From contig NZ_CP023694.1 of assembly GCF_008705135.1 (NCBI RefSeq), forward strand, positions 6,491,001 to 6,555,000: DNA of 64,000 nucleotides. The letters are read 5' to 3'. The translations under genes were made by a program, and so were the position numbers. Every line of letters begins with the position of its first letter. Positions within the stretch are counted from its first letter, which is position 1. Positions 26,105 through 35,385 of this stretch are shown one piece after another. The notes below the pieces were generated by a model. The model saw only the letters and a program-made list of their open reading frames with translations, ran no database searches and was not told the origin of the DNA. Origin of the DNA: Streptomyces coeruleorubidus. Lineage in GTDB: Bacteria; Actinomycetota; Actinomycetes; Streptomycetales; Streptomycetaceae.

Positions 26105-26887
26105 TCAGCCCCGCGTGAAGAACTCCACCAGCACCGGCGCCAGTACGTTCGGCTCCACCATGTGCGTCTGGCCCTGGAGCGTGCGGTACGACCCGTCGGG
26201 CACGGAGTCCGCGATCGCCCGGGCCGCCTCGCGGAGCCAGGCCGGGCTCGCGTCGCCCGCGACCGCCAGGACGGGGACGCCGATCGAGGCCAGCCGGGCG
26301 CGCGGGACGCGGCCGTCGCGCATGACGGCGTCGTCGTAGGCGAGGCTCGGGGCGATCGCCTCCATGGCGGCCCACATGGGGGACTGGCGGGCGCCCTGGA
26401 TCACCCCTTCAGCCAGGCCGGTCAGCCGCAGGAACAGCTCGACCGCGTCCCCGCGCCGCCCCTCACCGAGCGCCTCCGTCAGCCGCCGGGTGTACTCCGC
26501 GCGCTCCTCGGCACCCTCCTCCGACATCGCGAAAGGCGTCTCGTACACCGCGACGCGCCGCACCGGCAGGCCGCTCGCCGCCGCCTCCAGCGCCAGTGCT
26601 CCGCCCGAGGAGATGCCGTACAGGAGTGCCTCGCCGCCCACCGCCTCGATCACCGCCGCCAGGTCCTCGACCTCGCGCTCCACGGCGTACGGCGCCGTGT
26701 CCCCGCTGGCACCGCGGCCCCGGCGGTCGTACACGACGGCCTGGAAACGCTCCGAGAGCGACACGGCGAGCGGCGCCAGGGTGCCGCCCGTCGACATCGC
26801 GCCGCTCACCAGGACGACCGCGGGGCCCCGGCCGGTGCTCTCGTAGGCGATGCGGGTGCCGTCACGCGAAAGGATCTTCTTGTCCAT
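26105..26887 (-). CDS. alpha/beta hydrolase
   Basis: 260 residues with a standard alpha/beta hydrolase fold: start DGTRIAYESTGRGPAVVLVSGAM, VVYDRRGRGASGDTAPY, nucleophile elbow LLYGISSGGAL, an acid near VPVLAVAGDASP, and the catalytic His in QGQTHMVEPNVLAPVL. No substrate can be named. It stands alone, 61 bp upstream of the DUF427 gene on the same strand orientation but transcribed away from it. Confidence 0.85.
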   Translation of the reverse strand: MDKKILSRDGTRIAYESTGRGPAVVLVSGAMSTGGTLAPLAVSLSERFQAVVYDRRGRGASGDTAPYAVEREVEDLAAVIEAVGGEALLYGISSGGALALEAAASGLPVRRVAVYETPFAMSEEGAEERAEYTRRLTEALGEGRRGDAVELFLRLTGLAEGVIQGARQSPMWAAMEAIAPSLAYDDAVMRDGRVPRARLASIGVPVLAVAGDASPAWLREAARAIADSVPDGSYRTLQGQTHMVEPNVLAPVLVEFFTRG

Positions 26888-26948
26888 GCCAGTGCAGACT
26901 GCCGCACGGCACGGTGTTCATCGATGAGGCGGGCCGCGCGTCAGCCGA

Positions 26949-27272
26949 TCACATCACTTCCACGTCGTAGAAGCACAGGTGATCCTTGATCTCCGCCACG
27001 CCCGGCTTGGGCTCCGGATACGCCCAGACGAGGTCCGCGGCGTCCGGCAGCGACCAGTAGGACGCGGTGCCCTTGAACGGGCAGTACGTGCGCGTGCCGG
27101 ACGGTGTCAGCAGGTCGAGGCGTACGTCCTCGGGCGGGATGTAGTAGCGCTCGGGGCAGCCCGTCTCGCGCAGGACCAGCGGCCGGTCGCTCTGCGCCAG
27201 GACCTGCCCGGCGTGCACCACGCGCACGGGCCGGTCACTCTTCTCGATGGTGATGCGATGCCCGGTGGTCAC
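26949..27272 (-). CDS. DUF427 domain protein
   Basis: 107 residues from the GTG at 27272, which has AAGGAGG upstream. It shows the DUF427 pattern: HAGQVLAQSDRPLVLRETG, PERYYIPPEDVRLDLL, and TYCPFKGTASYWSL. The family is widespread in actinobacteria with no established reaction. It is divergent from the methyltransferase gene, 81 bp apart, and may share a control region with it. Confidence 0.85.
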   Translation of the reverse strand: MTTGHRITIEKSDRPVRVVHAGQVLAQSDRPLVLRETGCPERYYIPPEDVRLDLLTPSGTRTYCPFKGTASYWSLPDAADLVWAYPEPKPGVAEIKDHLCFYDVEVM

Positions 27273-27353
27273 GATCGCCCTCCTTGGGTAGCCGACTCCC
27301 CGGATACAGCGCACGCTGAAGCGGATGTCTTCCCTCGCCGCAGGAGGCCACCC

Positions 27354-28157
27354 ATGCGAGCCACACAGCCGGCCAGAAGCCGCAGCGCCCTGGCCCACCA
27401 GGTCCGGTACGCCCTGCGCCACCCGGATCGCGTGCCCGCGCACGCCCGGCGCGCGGTGCGGGACGCCTGGCTGCGGCTGCGGTACCGCGACCACATCGCG
27501 TACTACCGTGCCGTGATGGCCTCCGACGCGGCGCGCAGCGCGGAGGCGGCGGTGGGGCACAATCCCTCACGCGAGGCGTGGGAGCGGATCGGGCGCATGC
27601 AGTTCGACTACCTCGTGGGACACGGCCTCCAGCCGCACCACCGCATGCTGGAGATCGGCTGCGGCAACCTGCGCGCCGGGCGCCTGTTCATCGACTACCT
27701 CGACGCCGGGCACTACTACGGCATCGACATCTCGCCGCACATCCTGCTCGCCGCCCAGGACACCCTGGTGGCCGGGAAACTCCAGCCCAAGCTGCCCTAC
27801 CTGGCGCTCGCCGACGATCTCACCTTCGCCTTCCTGCCCGACGCGCACTTCGACGTCGTCCACGCGCACAGCGTCTTCTCGCACTCGCCGCTGCACGTCA
27901 TCGAGGAGTGCTTCGCCCACGTCGGCCGGATCCTCGCGCCCGGCGGGTTCTTCGACTTCACGTTCGACCGCACCGACGGCGAGGAGCACCAGGTGCTGCA
28001 CGAGGACTTCTACTACCGGACGGCGACGCTGACCGGACTCGCCGCCGAGTACGGCCTGGACGCCCGGTTCATGGACGACTGGGAACAACTCCCGCACCGG
28101 CAGTCCAAAATGCGGGTCACCATGACGTCGGACCGGGCCCGTACGGTGGGCCCATGA
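27354..28157 (+). CDS. class I SAM-dependent methyltransferase
   Basis: 267 residues from the ATG at 27354 with AGGAGG upstream. The SAM-binding motif I is MLEIGCGNLRAGRLF, followed by YGIDISPH and FDVVHAHSVFSHSPLHVIEECF. An N-terminal ~80-residue helical, Arg-rich part precedes the catalytic domain. The acceptor is unknown. The stop overlaps the next gene's start (ATGA), implying coupled expression with the LOG-like protein. Confidence 0.85.
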   Translation: MRATQPARSRSALAHQVRYALRHPDRVPAHARRAVRDAWLRLRYRDHIAYYRAVMASDAARSAEAAVGHNPSREAWERIGRMQFDYLVGHGLQPHHRMLEIGCGNLRAGRLFIDYLDAGHYYGIDISPHILLAAQDTLVAGKLQPKLPYLALADDLTFAFLPDAHFDVVHAHSVFSHSPLHVIEECFAHVGRILAPGGFFDFTFDRTDGEEHQVLHEDFYYRTATLTGLAAEYGLDARFMDDWEQLPHRQSKMRVTMTSDRARTVGP

Positions 28158-28693
28158 ACATCTGTGTCTTCCTGTCCGCCGCCGACCTCGACGAGCGCTA
28201 CACCCGTCCCGCGCGGGAGTTCGCCGAGCTGCTGGCCAAGGGCGGCCACACCCTCGTGTGGGGCGGCTCCGACGTCGGCCTCATGAAGGTGGTCGCCGAC
28301 GGGGTGCAGGAGGCGGGCGGCCGGCTGGTCGGCGTCTCCGTGCGGTTCCTCTCCGCCAAGGTCCGGCCCGGCGTCGACGAGATGGTCGTCGCCCGCGACC
28401 TCGCCGAGCGCAAGAAGCTGCTCCTGGAGAAGGCCGACGCCGTGGTCATCATGGTCGGCGGCACCGGCACGCTCGACGAGGCGACGGAGATCCTGGAACT
28501 GAAGAAGCACGGCCACACGGACAAGCCCGTGGTCCTGCTCAACACCGCGGGCTTCTACGACGGCCTGAAGGAGCAGTTCCGCCGCATGGAGGACGAGGGC
28601 TTCCTGCCCCGCCCGCTCACCGACCTGGTGTTCTTCGCGGAGGAGCCGGTGGGGGCGCTGGCGTACCTGGAGGAGAGCCGGGGCGTGGCGTGA
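28154..28693 (+). CDS. LOG-family (lysine decarboxylase-like) nucleotide phosphoribohydrolase-like protein
   Basis: 179 residues. It has the Rossmann-like LOG layout: MNICVFLSAADLDERY start, HTLVWGGSDVGLMKVVADG, and the VGGTGTLDEATEILELKK motif. Family members remove ribose 5-phosphate from cytokinin-type or standard nucleotide monophosphates. The usual PGGxGTxxE motif has Val in place of Pro here; the catalytic Glu and the Arg/Lys cluster remain. It is coupled by a 4-bp overlap to the methyltransferase. The real substrate is unknown. Confidence 0.85.
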   Translation: MNICVFLSAADLDERYTRPAREFAELLAKGGHTLVWGGSDVGLMKVVADGVQEAGGRLVGVSVRFLSAKVRPGVDEMVVARDLAERKKLLLEKADAVVIMVGGTGTLDEATEILELKKHGHTDKPVVLLNTAGFYDGLKEQFRRMEDEGFLPRPLTDLVFFAEEPVGALAYLEESRGVA

Positions 28694-28743
28694 ACGAGGG
28701 CTGCTGCCCTGCGTGACCCCGGCCTGATGCGAGCATGGCGGGC

Positions 28744-29433
28744 ATGGCTACTCATGTGATCACCGGAGCCGGCTCCGGCATCGGCGCCGCCGTGGCCCGC
28801 CGTCTGCACGCGCGCGGGGACGACCTCGTGCTGCACGCGCGCGACGCGGGCCGAGCGAAGGAGCTGGCGGCCGAGTTCCCCGGGGCGAAGACCCTGGTCG
28901 GCGACCTGGCCGACCCCGACAAGCTCTCCTGGGCCTTCTCCCACCAGTCGCTGCCCGACCGCGTGGACTCGCTGCTGCACATCGCCGGGGTCGTCGACCT
29001 CGGCCCGGTCGGCGAGCTCACCCCGAAGACCTGGCGCCACCAGCTCAACGTCAACCTCGTCGCCCCGGCCGAGCTGACCCGCCACTTCCTGCCCCAGCTT
29101 CGCGCCGCCCGGGGCCACGTGGTCTTCGTCAACTCCGGAGCCGGCCTGAACGCCCACGCCGGCTGGTCCGCGTACGCCGCCTCCAAGCACGGCCTGAAGG
29201 CCCTCGCCGACTCCCTCCGCCACGAGGAGCACGCGGGCGGCGTCCGCGTCACCTCCGTCTACCCCGGCCGCACGGCCAGCCCCATGCAGGCCAAGGTCCA
29301 CCAGCAGGAGGGCAAGGAGTACGACGCGTCGAAGTGGATCGACCCCGAGTCGGTCGCGACGACGATCCTGATGGCCCTGGACCTGCCGAGGGACGCCGAG
29401 GTCAACGACCTGACGGTCCGGCCGGGGAACTGA
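28744..29433 (+). CDS. short-chain dehydrogenase/reductase
   Basis: 229 residues from the ATG at 28744; an ATG at 28735 would add three residues. The nucleotide-binding motif is TGAGSGIGAAVARRL, then LLHIAGVVDLGP (NAG-like), the catalytic Ser in VFVNSGAGLNAH, and the YxxxK motif in YAASKHGLKALADS. These features give an NAD(P)-dependent oxidoreductase of unknown substrate. Confidence 0.9.
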   Translation: MATHVITGAGSGIGAAVARRLHARGDDLVLHARDAGRAKELAAEFPGAKTLVGDLADPDKLSWAFSHQSLPDRVDSLLHIAGVVDLGPVGELTPKTWRHQLNVNLVAPAELTRHFLPQLRAARGHVVFVNSGAGLNAHAGWSAYAASKHGLKALADSLRHEEHAGGVRVTSVYPGRTASPMQAKVHQQEGKEYDASKWIDPESVATTILMALDLPRDAEVNDLTVRPGN

Positions 29434-29450
29434 CCGGCCGGGCCGCTGCG

Positions 29451-29456
29451 TAGGCT
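29451..29456 (+). promoter_or_regulatory. candidate -10 box for the methionine-synthase-like gene
   Basis: TAGGCT (TANNNT) lies 6 nt before the GTG at 29463; no Shine-Dalgarno is seen, suggesting a leaderless mRNA. Confidence 0.4.
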
Positions 29457-29462
29457 GCTGCG

Positions 29463-30470
29463 GTGAGCGAAAACAGCCAGTTCAGGTTCGGTGCCGCCAC
29501 CGGTGTCGGCTCCATGCCCGGGGGTGACGCCCGGGAAGCCGTCAAAACGGCCACCGGAACCTTCGAGGACTTCCCCTTCCTGCCCGAACTGCCCGCCCGC
29601 GGGCCCGGCGCGGACATGATCGGGCGGACCGCCGGCATGCTCGTCGAGCTGTACGCGCGCGTGGAGCCCAGCGGCTGGCGGCTCGGCGACCGCCCGGGAC
29701 GGGACACCAAACGGGCCCGCTCCTGGCTCCGCCAGGACCTCGACGCGCTGGAGGAATTCACGCAGGAGTACGCCGGGCAGCTGAAGGTCCAGGTCGTGGG
29801 GCCCTGGACCCTCGCCGCCAACCTGGAGCTGCGCAACGGCGAGGCCGCCCTCTCCGACCCCGGAGCCTGCCGCGACCTCGCCGCCTCCCTCGCCGAGGGA
29901 CTCCGTCTGCACCTCGCCGAGGTCCAGCGGCGGGTCCCCGGCGCGCAGCTCGTCCTCCAGCTCGACGAGCCGTCCCTCACCGCCGTCCTGCGCGGCCAGG
30001 TGAAGACCGCCAGCGGCTACCGCACCCACCGCGCCCCCGACCGGCAGATCGTCGAGGCCGCCCTCCGCGACCTCGTCGCAGTGCACGCGGGTGGCCCCGT
30101 CGTCGTCCACTCCTGCGCACCGGACGTCCCGTTCGCCCTGCTGCGCCGGGCGGGTGCGGCGGCCGTCTCCTTCGACTTCTCCCTGCTCACCGAGCGTGAC
30201 GACGAGGTGATCGGCGAGGCGGTGGAGGGCGGCACCCGGCTCTTCACCGGTGTCGTGCCGTCCGCGGAGGGCCCATTGTCAGACCCTGCCGGTAGCGTCA
30301 TGGGTGTCAGGACGTTGTGGCGCAGGCTGGGGCTGTCACCGGGGCTTCTCGCGGAGGCGGTCACGCTCACGCCGGCGTGCGGACTCGCGGGGGCTTCCCC
30401 GGGATACGCGCGCGCGGCGCTCGCCCACTGCGCCCGGGCGGCGAGATCCCTCGCGGACAACCCAGAGTAA
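29463..30470 (+). CDS. core (C-terminal-domain-only) cobalamin-independent methionine synthase-like protein
   Basis: 335 residues, far shorter than classical MetE (~750). It keeps only the catalytic barrel: GVGSMPGGDAREAV, VQVVGPWTLAANLEL, VLQLDEPSLTAVL, the zinc HxC (His216, Cys218 in VVHSCAPD) and the distal Cys306 in TPACGLAG. The usual zinc-ligand Glu between them appears as Asp in AVSFDFSLL (alignment by eye). The folate-tail N-terminal half is missing, so the methyl donor may not be methyl-folate triglutamate. It ends 15 bp before ligA and is probably co-transcribed with it. Confidence 0.8.
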   Translation: MSENSQFRFGAATGVGSMPGGDAREAVKTATGTFEDFPFLPELPARGPGADMIGRTAGMLVELYARVEPSGWRLGDRPGRDTKRARSWLRQDLDALEEFTQEYAGQLKVQVVGPWTLAANLELRNGEAALSDPGACRDLAASLAEGLRLHLAEVQRRVPGAQLVLQLDEPSLTAVLRGQVKTASGYRTHRAPDRQIVEAALRDLVAVHAGGPVVVHSCAPDVPFALLRRAGAAAVSFDFSLLTERDDEVIGEAVEGGTRLFTGVVPSAEGPLSDPAGSVMGVRTLWRRLGLSPGLLAEAVTLTPACGLAGASPGYARAALAHCARAARSLADNPE

Positions 30471-30485
30471 CGGGAGGACGACACG

Positions 30486-32681
30486 GTGGCCGGCGACAAG
30501 CAAGCGGAGACGACGACGGTGCCCGCCGAGGCACGGGAGAAGCACGCGCGCCTCGCGGAGCAGATCGAAGAGCACCGCTTCCGCTACTACGTGAAGGACG
30601 CTCCCGTTGTCAGCGACGCGGAGTTCGACGAGCTGCTGCGTTCCCTGGAGGCACTGGAGGAGGAGTTCCCGGAGCTGCGTACCCCGGACTCGCCGACCCA
30701 GAAGGTCGCCGGTTCGTACGAGACGGAGTTCACGGCGGTCGAGCACCGCCAGCGCATGCTCTCCCTCGACAACACCTTCAACGACGAGGAGATGGCCGCC
30801 TGGACGGAGCGCATCGCCAGGGAACTGGGCGAGCAGGACTACCACTTCCTGTGCGAGCTGAAGGTCGACGGCCTCGCCGTGAACCTCACCTACGAGCGCG
30901 GCCGTCTCACGCGCGCGGCGACCCGCGGCGACGGCCGCACGGGCGAGGACATCACACCGAACGTCCGGACGATCGCGGAGATCCCCGAGCGCCTCAAGGG
31001 CGACTCCGTCCCCGACCTCGTGGAGATCCGCGGCGAGGTCTACTTCCCGATGGAGAAGTTCCAGGAGCTGAACGCCCGTCTGGTCGAGGCCGGTGACAAG
31101 CCGTTCGCCAACCCGCGCAACGCGGCGGCCGGTTCACTGCGCCAGAAGGACCCGCGGGTCACGGCCACCCGCCCGCTGCACATGGTGGTCCACGGCATCG
31201 GCGCCCTGGAGGGCTTCAGCGGCCTGACCCGCCTGTCCCAGGCCTACGACCTGCTGAAAACCTGGGGTCTGCCCACCTCCCGGCACAACAAGGTGGTCGA
31301 CGGCCTCGACGGCGTACGGGAGTTCATCGCGTACTTCGGCGAGAACCGCCACTCCGTGGAGCACGAGATCGACGGCGTGGTCGTCAAGCTCGACGAGATC
31401 CCGCTCCAGGGCCGCCTCGGCTCCACCTCGCGCGCCCCGCGCTGGGCGATCGCGTACAAGTACGCGCCGGAGGAGGTCAACACCAAGCTCGTCAACATCC
31501 GCGTGGGCGTGGGCCGCACGGGCAGGGTCACGCCGTACGCCCAGGTCGAGCCGGTCACGGTCGCGGGCTCCGAGGTCGAGTTCGCCACGCTGCACAACCA
31601 GGACGTGGTCAAGGCCAAGGGCGTCCTCATCGGTGACACGGTGGTGCTGCGCAAGGCCGGTGACGTCATCCCGGAGATCCTCGGACCGGTCGCCGACCTG
31701 CGTGACGGCAGCGAGCGCGAGTTCGTGATGCCGGCCGAGTGCCCCGAGTGCGGTACGGCTCTCAGGCCGATGAAGGAGGGCGACGTCGACCTGCGCTGCC
31801 CGAACGCCCGCACCTGCCCGGCCCAGTTGCGCGAGCGCCTGTTCTACCTCGCGGGCCGCAAGGCGCTGGACATCGAGCACTTCGGCTACGTCGCCGCCGC
31901 CGCGCTCACCAAGCCGCTGGAGCCCGAGGACCCGCCGCTGGTGGACGAGGGCGACCTGTTCGACCTCACCGTCGAACAGCTCCTGCCCATCAAGGCGTAC
32001 GTCCTCGACGCCGACAGCGGTCTGCCCAAGCGCGACCCGAAGACCGGCGAGGAGAAGGTCGCCACGATCTTCGCCAACCAGGAGGGCCAGCCCCGCAAGA
32101 ACGCGCTCGCCATGCTGGAGAACATCGCTGCGGCCAAGCAGCGTCCCCTCGCCCGGATCATCACCAGCCTGTCGATCCGTCACGTCGGACCGGTCGCCGC
32201 CGAGGCACTGGCCCGCGAGTTCCGCTCGATCGAGCGCATCGACCAGGCCACGGAGGAGGAGCTGGCGGTCACCGAGGGCGTCGGCCCGACCATCGCCGCC
32301 TCTCTCAAGCAGTGGTTCGCCGAGGACTGGCACCGCGAGATCATCCGAAAGTGGAAGGCCGCCGGCGTCCGCATGGAGGAGGAGAGCACCGGCGAGGACG
32401 AGGGACCCCGCCCGCTCGAAGGGCTCACCGTCGTCGTCACGGGCACCCTCGAACACTTCACGCGCGACGGCGCCAAGGAGGCCTTGCAGAGCCGCGGAGC
32501 GAAGGTGACCGGCTCGGTTTCGAAAAAGACGTCATTCGTCGTTGTGGGTGACAGTCCTGGATCGAAATACGACAAGGCGATGCAGCTGAAGGTCCCGGTC
32601 CTGAACGAGGAGGGTTTCGGGGTCCTGCTGGAGCAGGGACCGGACGCGGCGGCGGAAGTCGCCCTTTCGGCCGAGGAGTAG
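30486..32681 (+). CDS. ligA: NAD-dependent DNA ligase
   Basis: 731 residues, GTG start with GGGAGG upstream. Essential ligase of replication and repair. In order: an Ia domain (HRFRYYVKDAPVVSDAEFDEL), an adenylation domain with the active lysine K126 in CELKVDGLAVN, an OB fold, a zinc finger (CPECG...CPN...CPAQ), helix-hairpin-helix repeats (ITSLSIRHVGPVAAEALA, VTEGVGPTIAASL) and a C-terminal BRCT domain (GLTVVVTGTLEHFTRDGAKEA). Complete and full length. Confidence 0.98.
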   Translation: MAGDKQAETTTVPAEAREKHARLAEQIEEHRFRYYVKDAPVVSDAEFDELLRSLEALEEEFPELRTPDSPTQKVAGSYETEFTAVEHRQRMLSLDNTFNDEEMAAWTERIARELGEQDYHFLCELKVDGLAVNLTYERGRLTRAATRGDGRTGEDITPNVRTIAEIPERLKGDSVPDLVEIRGEVYFPMEKFQELNARLVEAGDKPFANPRNAAAGSLRQKDPRVTATRPLHMVVHGIGALEGFSGLTRLSQAYDLLKTWGLPTSRHNKVVDGLDGVREFIAYFGENRHSVEHEIDGVVVKLDEIPLQGRLGSTSRAPRWAIAYKYAPEEVNTKLVNIRVGVGRTGRVTPYAQVEPVTVAGSEVEFATLHNQDVVKAKGVLIGDTVVLRKAGDVIPEILGPVADLRDGSEREFVMPAECPECGTALRPMKEGDVDLRCPNARTCPAQLRERLFYLAGRKALDIEHFGYVAAAALTKPLEPEDPPLVDEGDLFDLTVEQLLPIKAYVLDADSGLPKRDPKTGEEKVATIFANQEGQPRKNALAMLENIAAAKQRPLARIITSLSIRHVGPVAAEALAREFRSIERIDQATEEELAVTEGVGPTIAASLKQWFAEDWHREIIRKWKAAGVRMEEESTGEDEGPRPLEGLTVVVTGTLEHFTRDGAKEALQSRGAKVTGSVSKKTSFVVVGDSPGSKYDKAMQLKVPVLNEEGFGVLLEQGPDAAAEVALSAEE

Positions 32682-32689
32682 CGGTTGAA

Positions 32690-32729
32690 GGCCACCCGTT
32701 CGGCGCATACCAGATGCATACGGGTGGCC
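32690..32729 (+). terminator. hairpin after ligA
   Basis: GGCCACCCGT (32690-32699) pairs perfectly with ACGGGTGGCC (32720-32729) around a 20-nt loop, 8 nt after the ligA stop. Confidence 0.6.
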
Positions 32730-32937
32730 GGGGCGCATTCGGGCAACCGTCGGCGACCGCCGCCCGTGGAAGCCTTCTGCGGCCTACTGTTGAGATGTGC
32801 GCCTGCCGTGCCCAGCTGCGGTCGGGGCATCTTCGTGCTCGCGGAGTACGGGGAAGGGTTTTCCAACGCGGGCCGTTGACGGTTGTCGGGCACCGGGCCG
32901 CGGGGCGTGGGCACCGCCGGCTGTGAGAGGGACGGGA

Positions 32938-35217
32938 ATGGAACCGACCGAGAGCGCCGTGCCGGGCTCACGGCTGCGCCTGAGCCGCATGGCGGTCGTA
33001 TGGCGTGCAGTCCGTGGGACGGGCCGGCCGGCGGGGCGTCCGGGCGCGGAAGTGCGCGCCGTCGGACAGTACACCGCGGACGGGCGCGCCTCCGGGGGGC
33101 GCGCCGCGGCCGGCCGCGGCGCCGCACAGCCGGTCACCGAGCACACAGCCCGCCTCACCGGCGAGGACGCCGACACGGAACGGCACCTGTCCTGGCCCGC
33201 GCTGCCCGCGGCGGTCGTCGCGGCGGCCGGGTTCGTCCTGGGCGCCGGCTTCTACCGCGCCTTCACCGGCGGCCACGCGCTCTTCCCCTCCGGCACGGCC
33301 GGCTGGGCGCTGGCCGTGCTGACCGGAATCATCGTCGGCCACCTCGTCATGCTGGGCCGCTCCCGCTGGTGGGGCGGCACCGGCTCGGGCGCCGCCCTCA
33401 CGCTCGCCGTGCTGCTGCTGTACGGCTGGGTACCGGCCGGCATGGTCAGCCTCACGGTCGTCGTGCTGGTCGGCGTAGCCCGCCGCAACCGCTGGCGCCA
33501 GGGCATCCTGCACGGGGCGGTCGACCTCCTCGGCATCGGTGCCGGCGCCCTGGTGCTGGGCGTCTTCGGATCCGTACCGTCCGTGGAGTCCCCCTCGGAT
33601 CCGGACAGCTGGACGCTCTACACCGCGCCCGAGGTGGTCCTGGTCGCCGTCTCCTACCTGGCGGTCACCCGCGTCCTGCTCTGGTATCTGCACGCCCCGC
33701 GCCCCGGCCTGCCCACCGTCGCCCGCACCGCCCTGGTCAGACAGGGCTTGGTCGCCATCGCACTGCTGGGGATCGCGCCGCTGGTCTGCGTGGTGGCCGT
33801 GGCCAAGCCGATCCTGCTGCCGCTGTTCTCCATCCCCCTCATCGCCCTGGACTCCACCCTCTGGATAGCCCGGGCCCGGGCCGAGGAGCAGCTGCGCGAC
33901 CCGCTGACCGGACTGCCCAACCGCCAGTGGCTGCTGGAGCGCATCTGGACCGCGCTGGACGACGCCGAGCGGATCGACGCGCGCGCCGCCCTGATGCTGA
34001 TCGACCTCGACCGTTTCCGGTCGGTCAACGACACGCTCGGTCATCTGGCCGGTGACCGGCTGCTCCTGCAGATCGCCGACCGGCTGAGGGTGGCGCTGCC
34101 GCGCGGGGCGGAGGCCGCGCGGCTCGGCGGGGACGAGTTCGCCGTCTTACTGCCGGTCGCCGACTCCACGACGTCCGCGACCAGGGTCGCCCGCAACCTG
34201 GTCGCCGCGCTCAGCTCACCTCTCGACCTCGACGGCCTCACCCTCGTCCTGGAGGCCAGCGCCGGGGTCGCCGTCTTTCCCGACCACGCCCTGGACGCCG
34301 AAGGGCTGCTGCGGCGGGCGGACGTGGCGATGTACCAGGCGAAGCGGGACCGTACGGGCGTGGAGGTCTACGAGTCCAAGCGCGACTCGAACACCCCGGA
34401 CCGGCTCGGTCTGCTCGGAGACCTCCGCCGGGCGCTGGACGCCCACCAGGTCGAGCTGCACTACCAGCCCAAGGTCCGCTTCGACGGACAGGTCGCGGGC
34501 CTGGAGGCCCTGGTCCGCTGGGTGCACCCCGAGCGGGGCAAGGTGCCGCCGGACGAGTTCATAGCGATCGCCGAGTCCTCCGGCCTGATGCCCCATCTGA
34601 CCGAGTACGTCCTGGAGACCGCGCTCGCCCAGGTCGCGCGGTGGCGGGCCCAGGGACTGTTCGTCCCGGTCGCCGTCAACGTCTCCCCGCGTGACGTCCA
34701 CACCCCCGGCTTCGCCGGCTCCGTCGCCGCGCGGCTGGCCCGGCACGGCGTCCCCGCGGGAGCGCTCCAACTGGAGATAACGGAACACGTCCTGCTGGAG
34801 GATCCGGGGCGCGCCGCCGACACGCTCAACGCGCTGACCGGGCACGGCGTGAAGATGTCCCTGGACGACTTCGGTACGGGCTACTCGTCGCTGGTGCACC
34901 TGCGCAAGCTCCCGGTCAGCGAACTGAAGATCGACCGCTCCTTCGTCGCCCGGCTCGCCGTCGACAACGAGGACGCGGAGATCGTGCGCTGCACGGTCGA
35001 CCTCGCGCACTCCCTCGGTCTGCTCGTCGTCGCCGAGGGCGTCGAGGACGACGAGACCTGGGAGCGCCTGCGCGACCTCGGCTGCGACGCCGTCCAGGGC
35101 TGGCTTGTCGCCGCGGCGATGCCCCCGGAGGAGACCACGGCGTGGCTGCGGGCGCGAGGGCCCCGGGGGTGGCAGCGGCCGCGCGCCGCGCTGCCCGCGG
35201 CGACGGCCGACGAGTGA
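32938..35217 (+). CDS. rmdB: membrane GGDEF-EAL c-di-GMP protein, RmdB-like phosphodiesterase
   Basis: 759 residues from the ATG at 32938; the frame is open to 32797 but that part looks non-coding. A disordered ~75-residue start is followed by about six to seven membrane helices, then a GGDEF domain (motif LGGDEF at ~396-401) and an EAL domain. The EAL site is intact: EAL (523-525), VAVNVS, LEITEH, LDDFGTGY (642-649), ELKIDRSF, VAEGVED, VQGW. No canonical RxxD I-site precedes GGDEF. By position next to ligA and by layout it matches what I recall as S. coelicolor RmdB, a c-di-GMP phosphodiesterase needed for development; the name is from memory. Confidence 0.85.
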   Translation: MEPTESAVPGSRLRLSRMAVVWRAVRGTGRPAGRPGAEVRAVGQYTADGRASGGRAAAGRGAAQPVTEHTARLTGEDADTERHLSWPALPAAVVAAAGFVLGAGFYRAFTGGHALFPSGTAGWALAVLTGIIVGHLVMLGRSRWWGGTGSGAALTLAVLLLYGWVPAGMVSLTVVVLVGVARRNRWRQGILHGAVDLLGIGAGALVLGVFGSVPSVESPSDPDSWTLYTAPEVVLVAVSYLAVTRVLLWYLHAPRPGLPTVARTALVRQGLVAIALLGIAPLVCVVAVAKPILLPLFSIPLIALDSTLWIARARAEEQLRDPLTGLPNRQWLLERIWTALDDAERIDARAALMLIDLDRFRSVNDTLGHLAGDRLLLQIADRLRVALPRGAEAARLGGDEFAVLLPVADSTTSATRVARNLVAALSSPLDLDGLTLVLEASAGVAVFPDHALDAEGLLRRADVAMYQAKRDRTGVEVYESKRDSNTPDRLGLLGDLRRALDAHQVELHYQPKVRFDGQVAGLEALVRWVHPERGKVPPDEFIAIAESSGLMPHLTEYVLETALAQVARWRAQGLFVPVAVNVSPRDVHTPGFAGSVAARLARHGVPAGALQLEITEHVLLEDPGRAADTLNALTGHGVKMSLDDFGTGYSSLVHLRKLPVSELKIDRSFVARLAVDNEDAEIVRCTVDLAHSLGLLVVAEGVEDDETWERLRDLGCDAVQGWLVAAAMPPEETTAWLRARGPRGWQRPRAALPAATADE

Positions 35218-35237
35218 CCCTTCCCCTCTCCGTCCCG

Positions 35238-35264
35238 CTCGCCCGGCCCCGCCGTTCGGGCGAG
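35238..35264 (+). terminator. hairpin after the GGDEF-EAL gene
   Basis: CTCGCCCG (35238-35245) pairs with CGGGCGAG (35257-35264); a TCTTTTG stretch follows at some distance. It lies between convergent genes and could serve both. Confidence 0.5.
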
Positions 35265-35385
35265 GGGTGAACCTCTTTTGCCGGTGGCCGCCCGGCGGTC
35301 GGGCCTCCCGTCCGTGCGGCGCGGCACGGCGGCAGCGGTTCGTGGCGCGCGGTACTCCGCCGCTCCACTCCTCCCACAGGAGCAC

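Noticed and set aside
32797..32937. Earlier ATG for the RmdB-like gene
   Set aside because: The added ~47 residues show no conserved character and the ATG at 32938 has a purine-rich region upstream.
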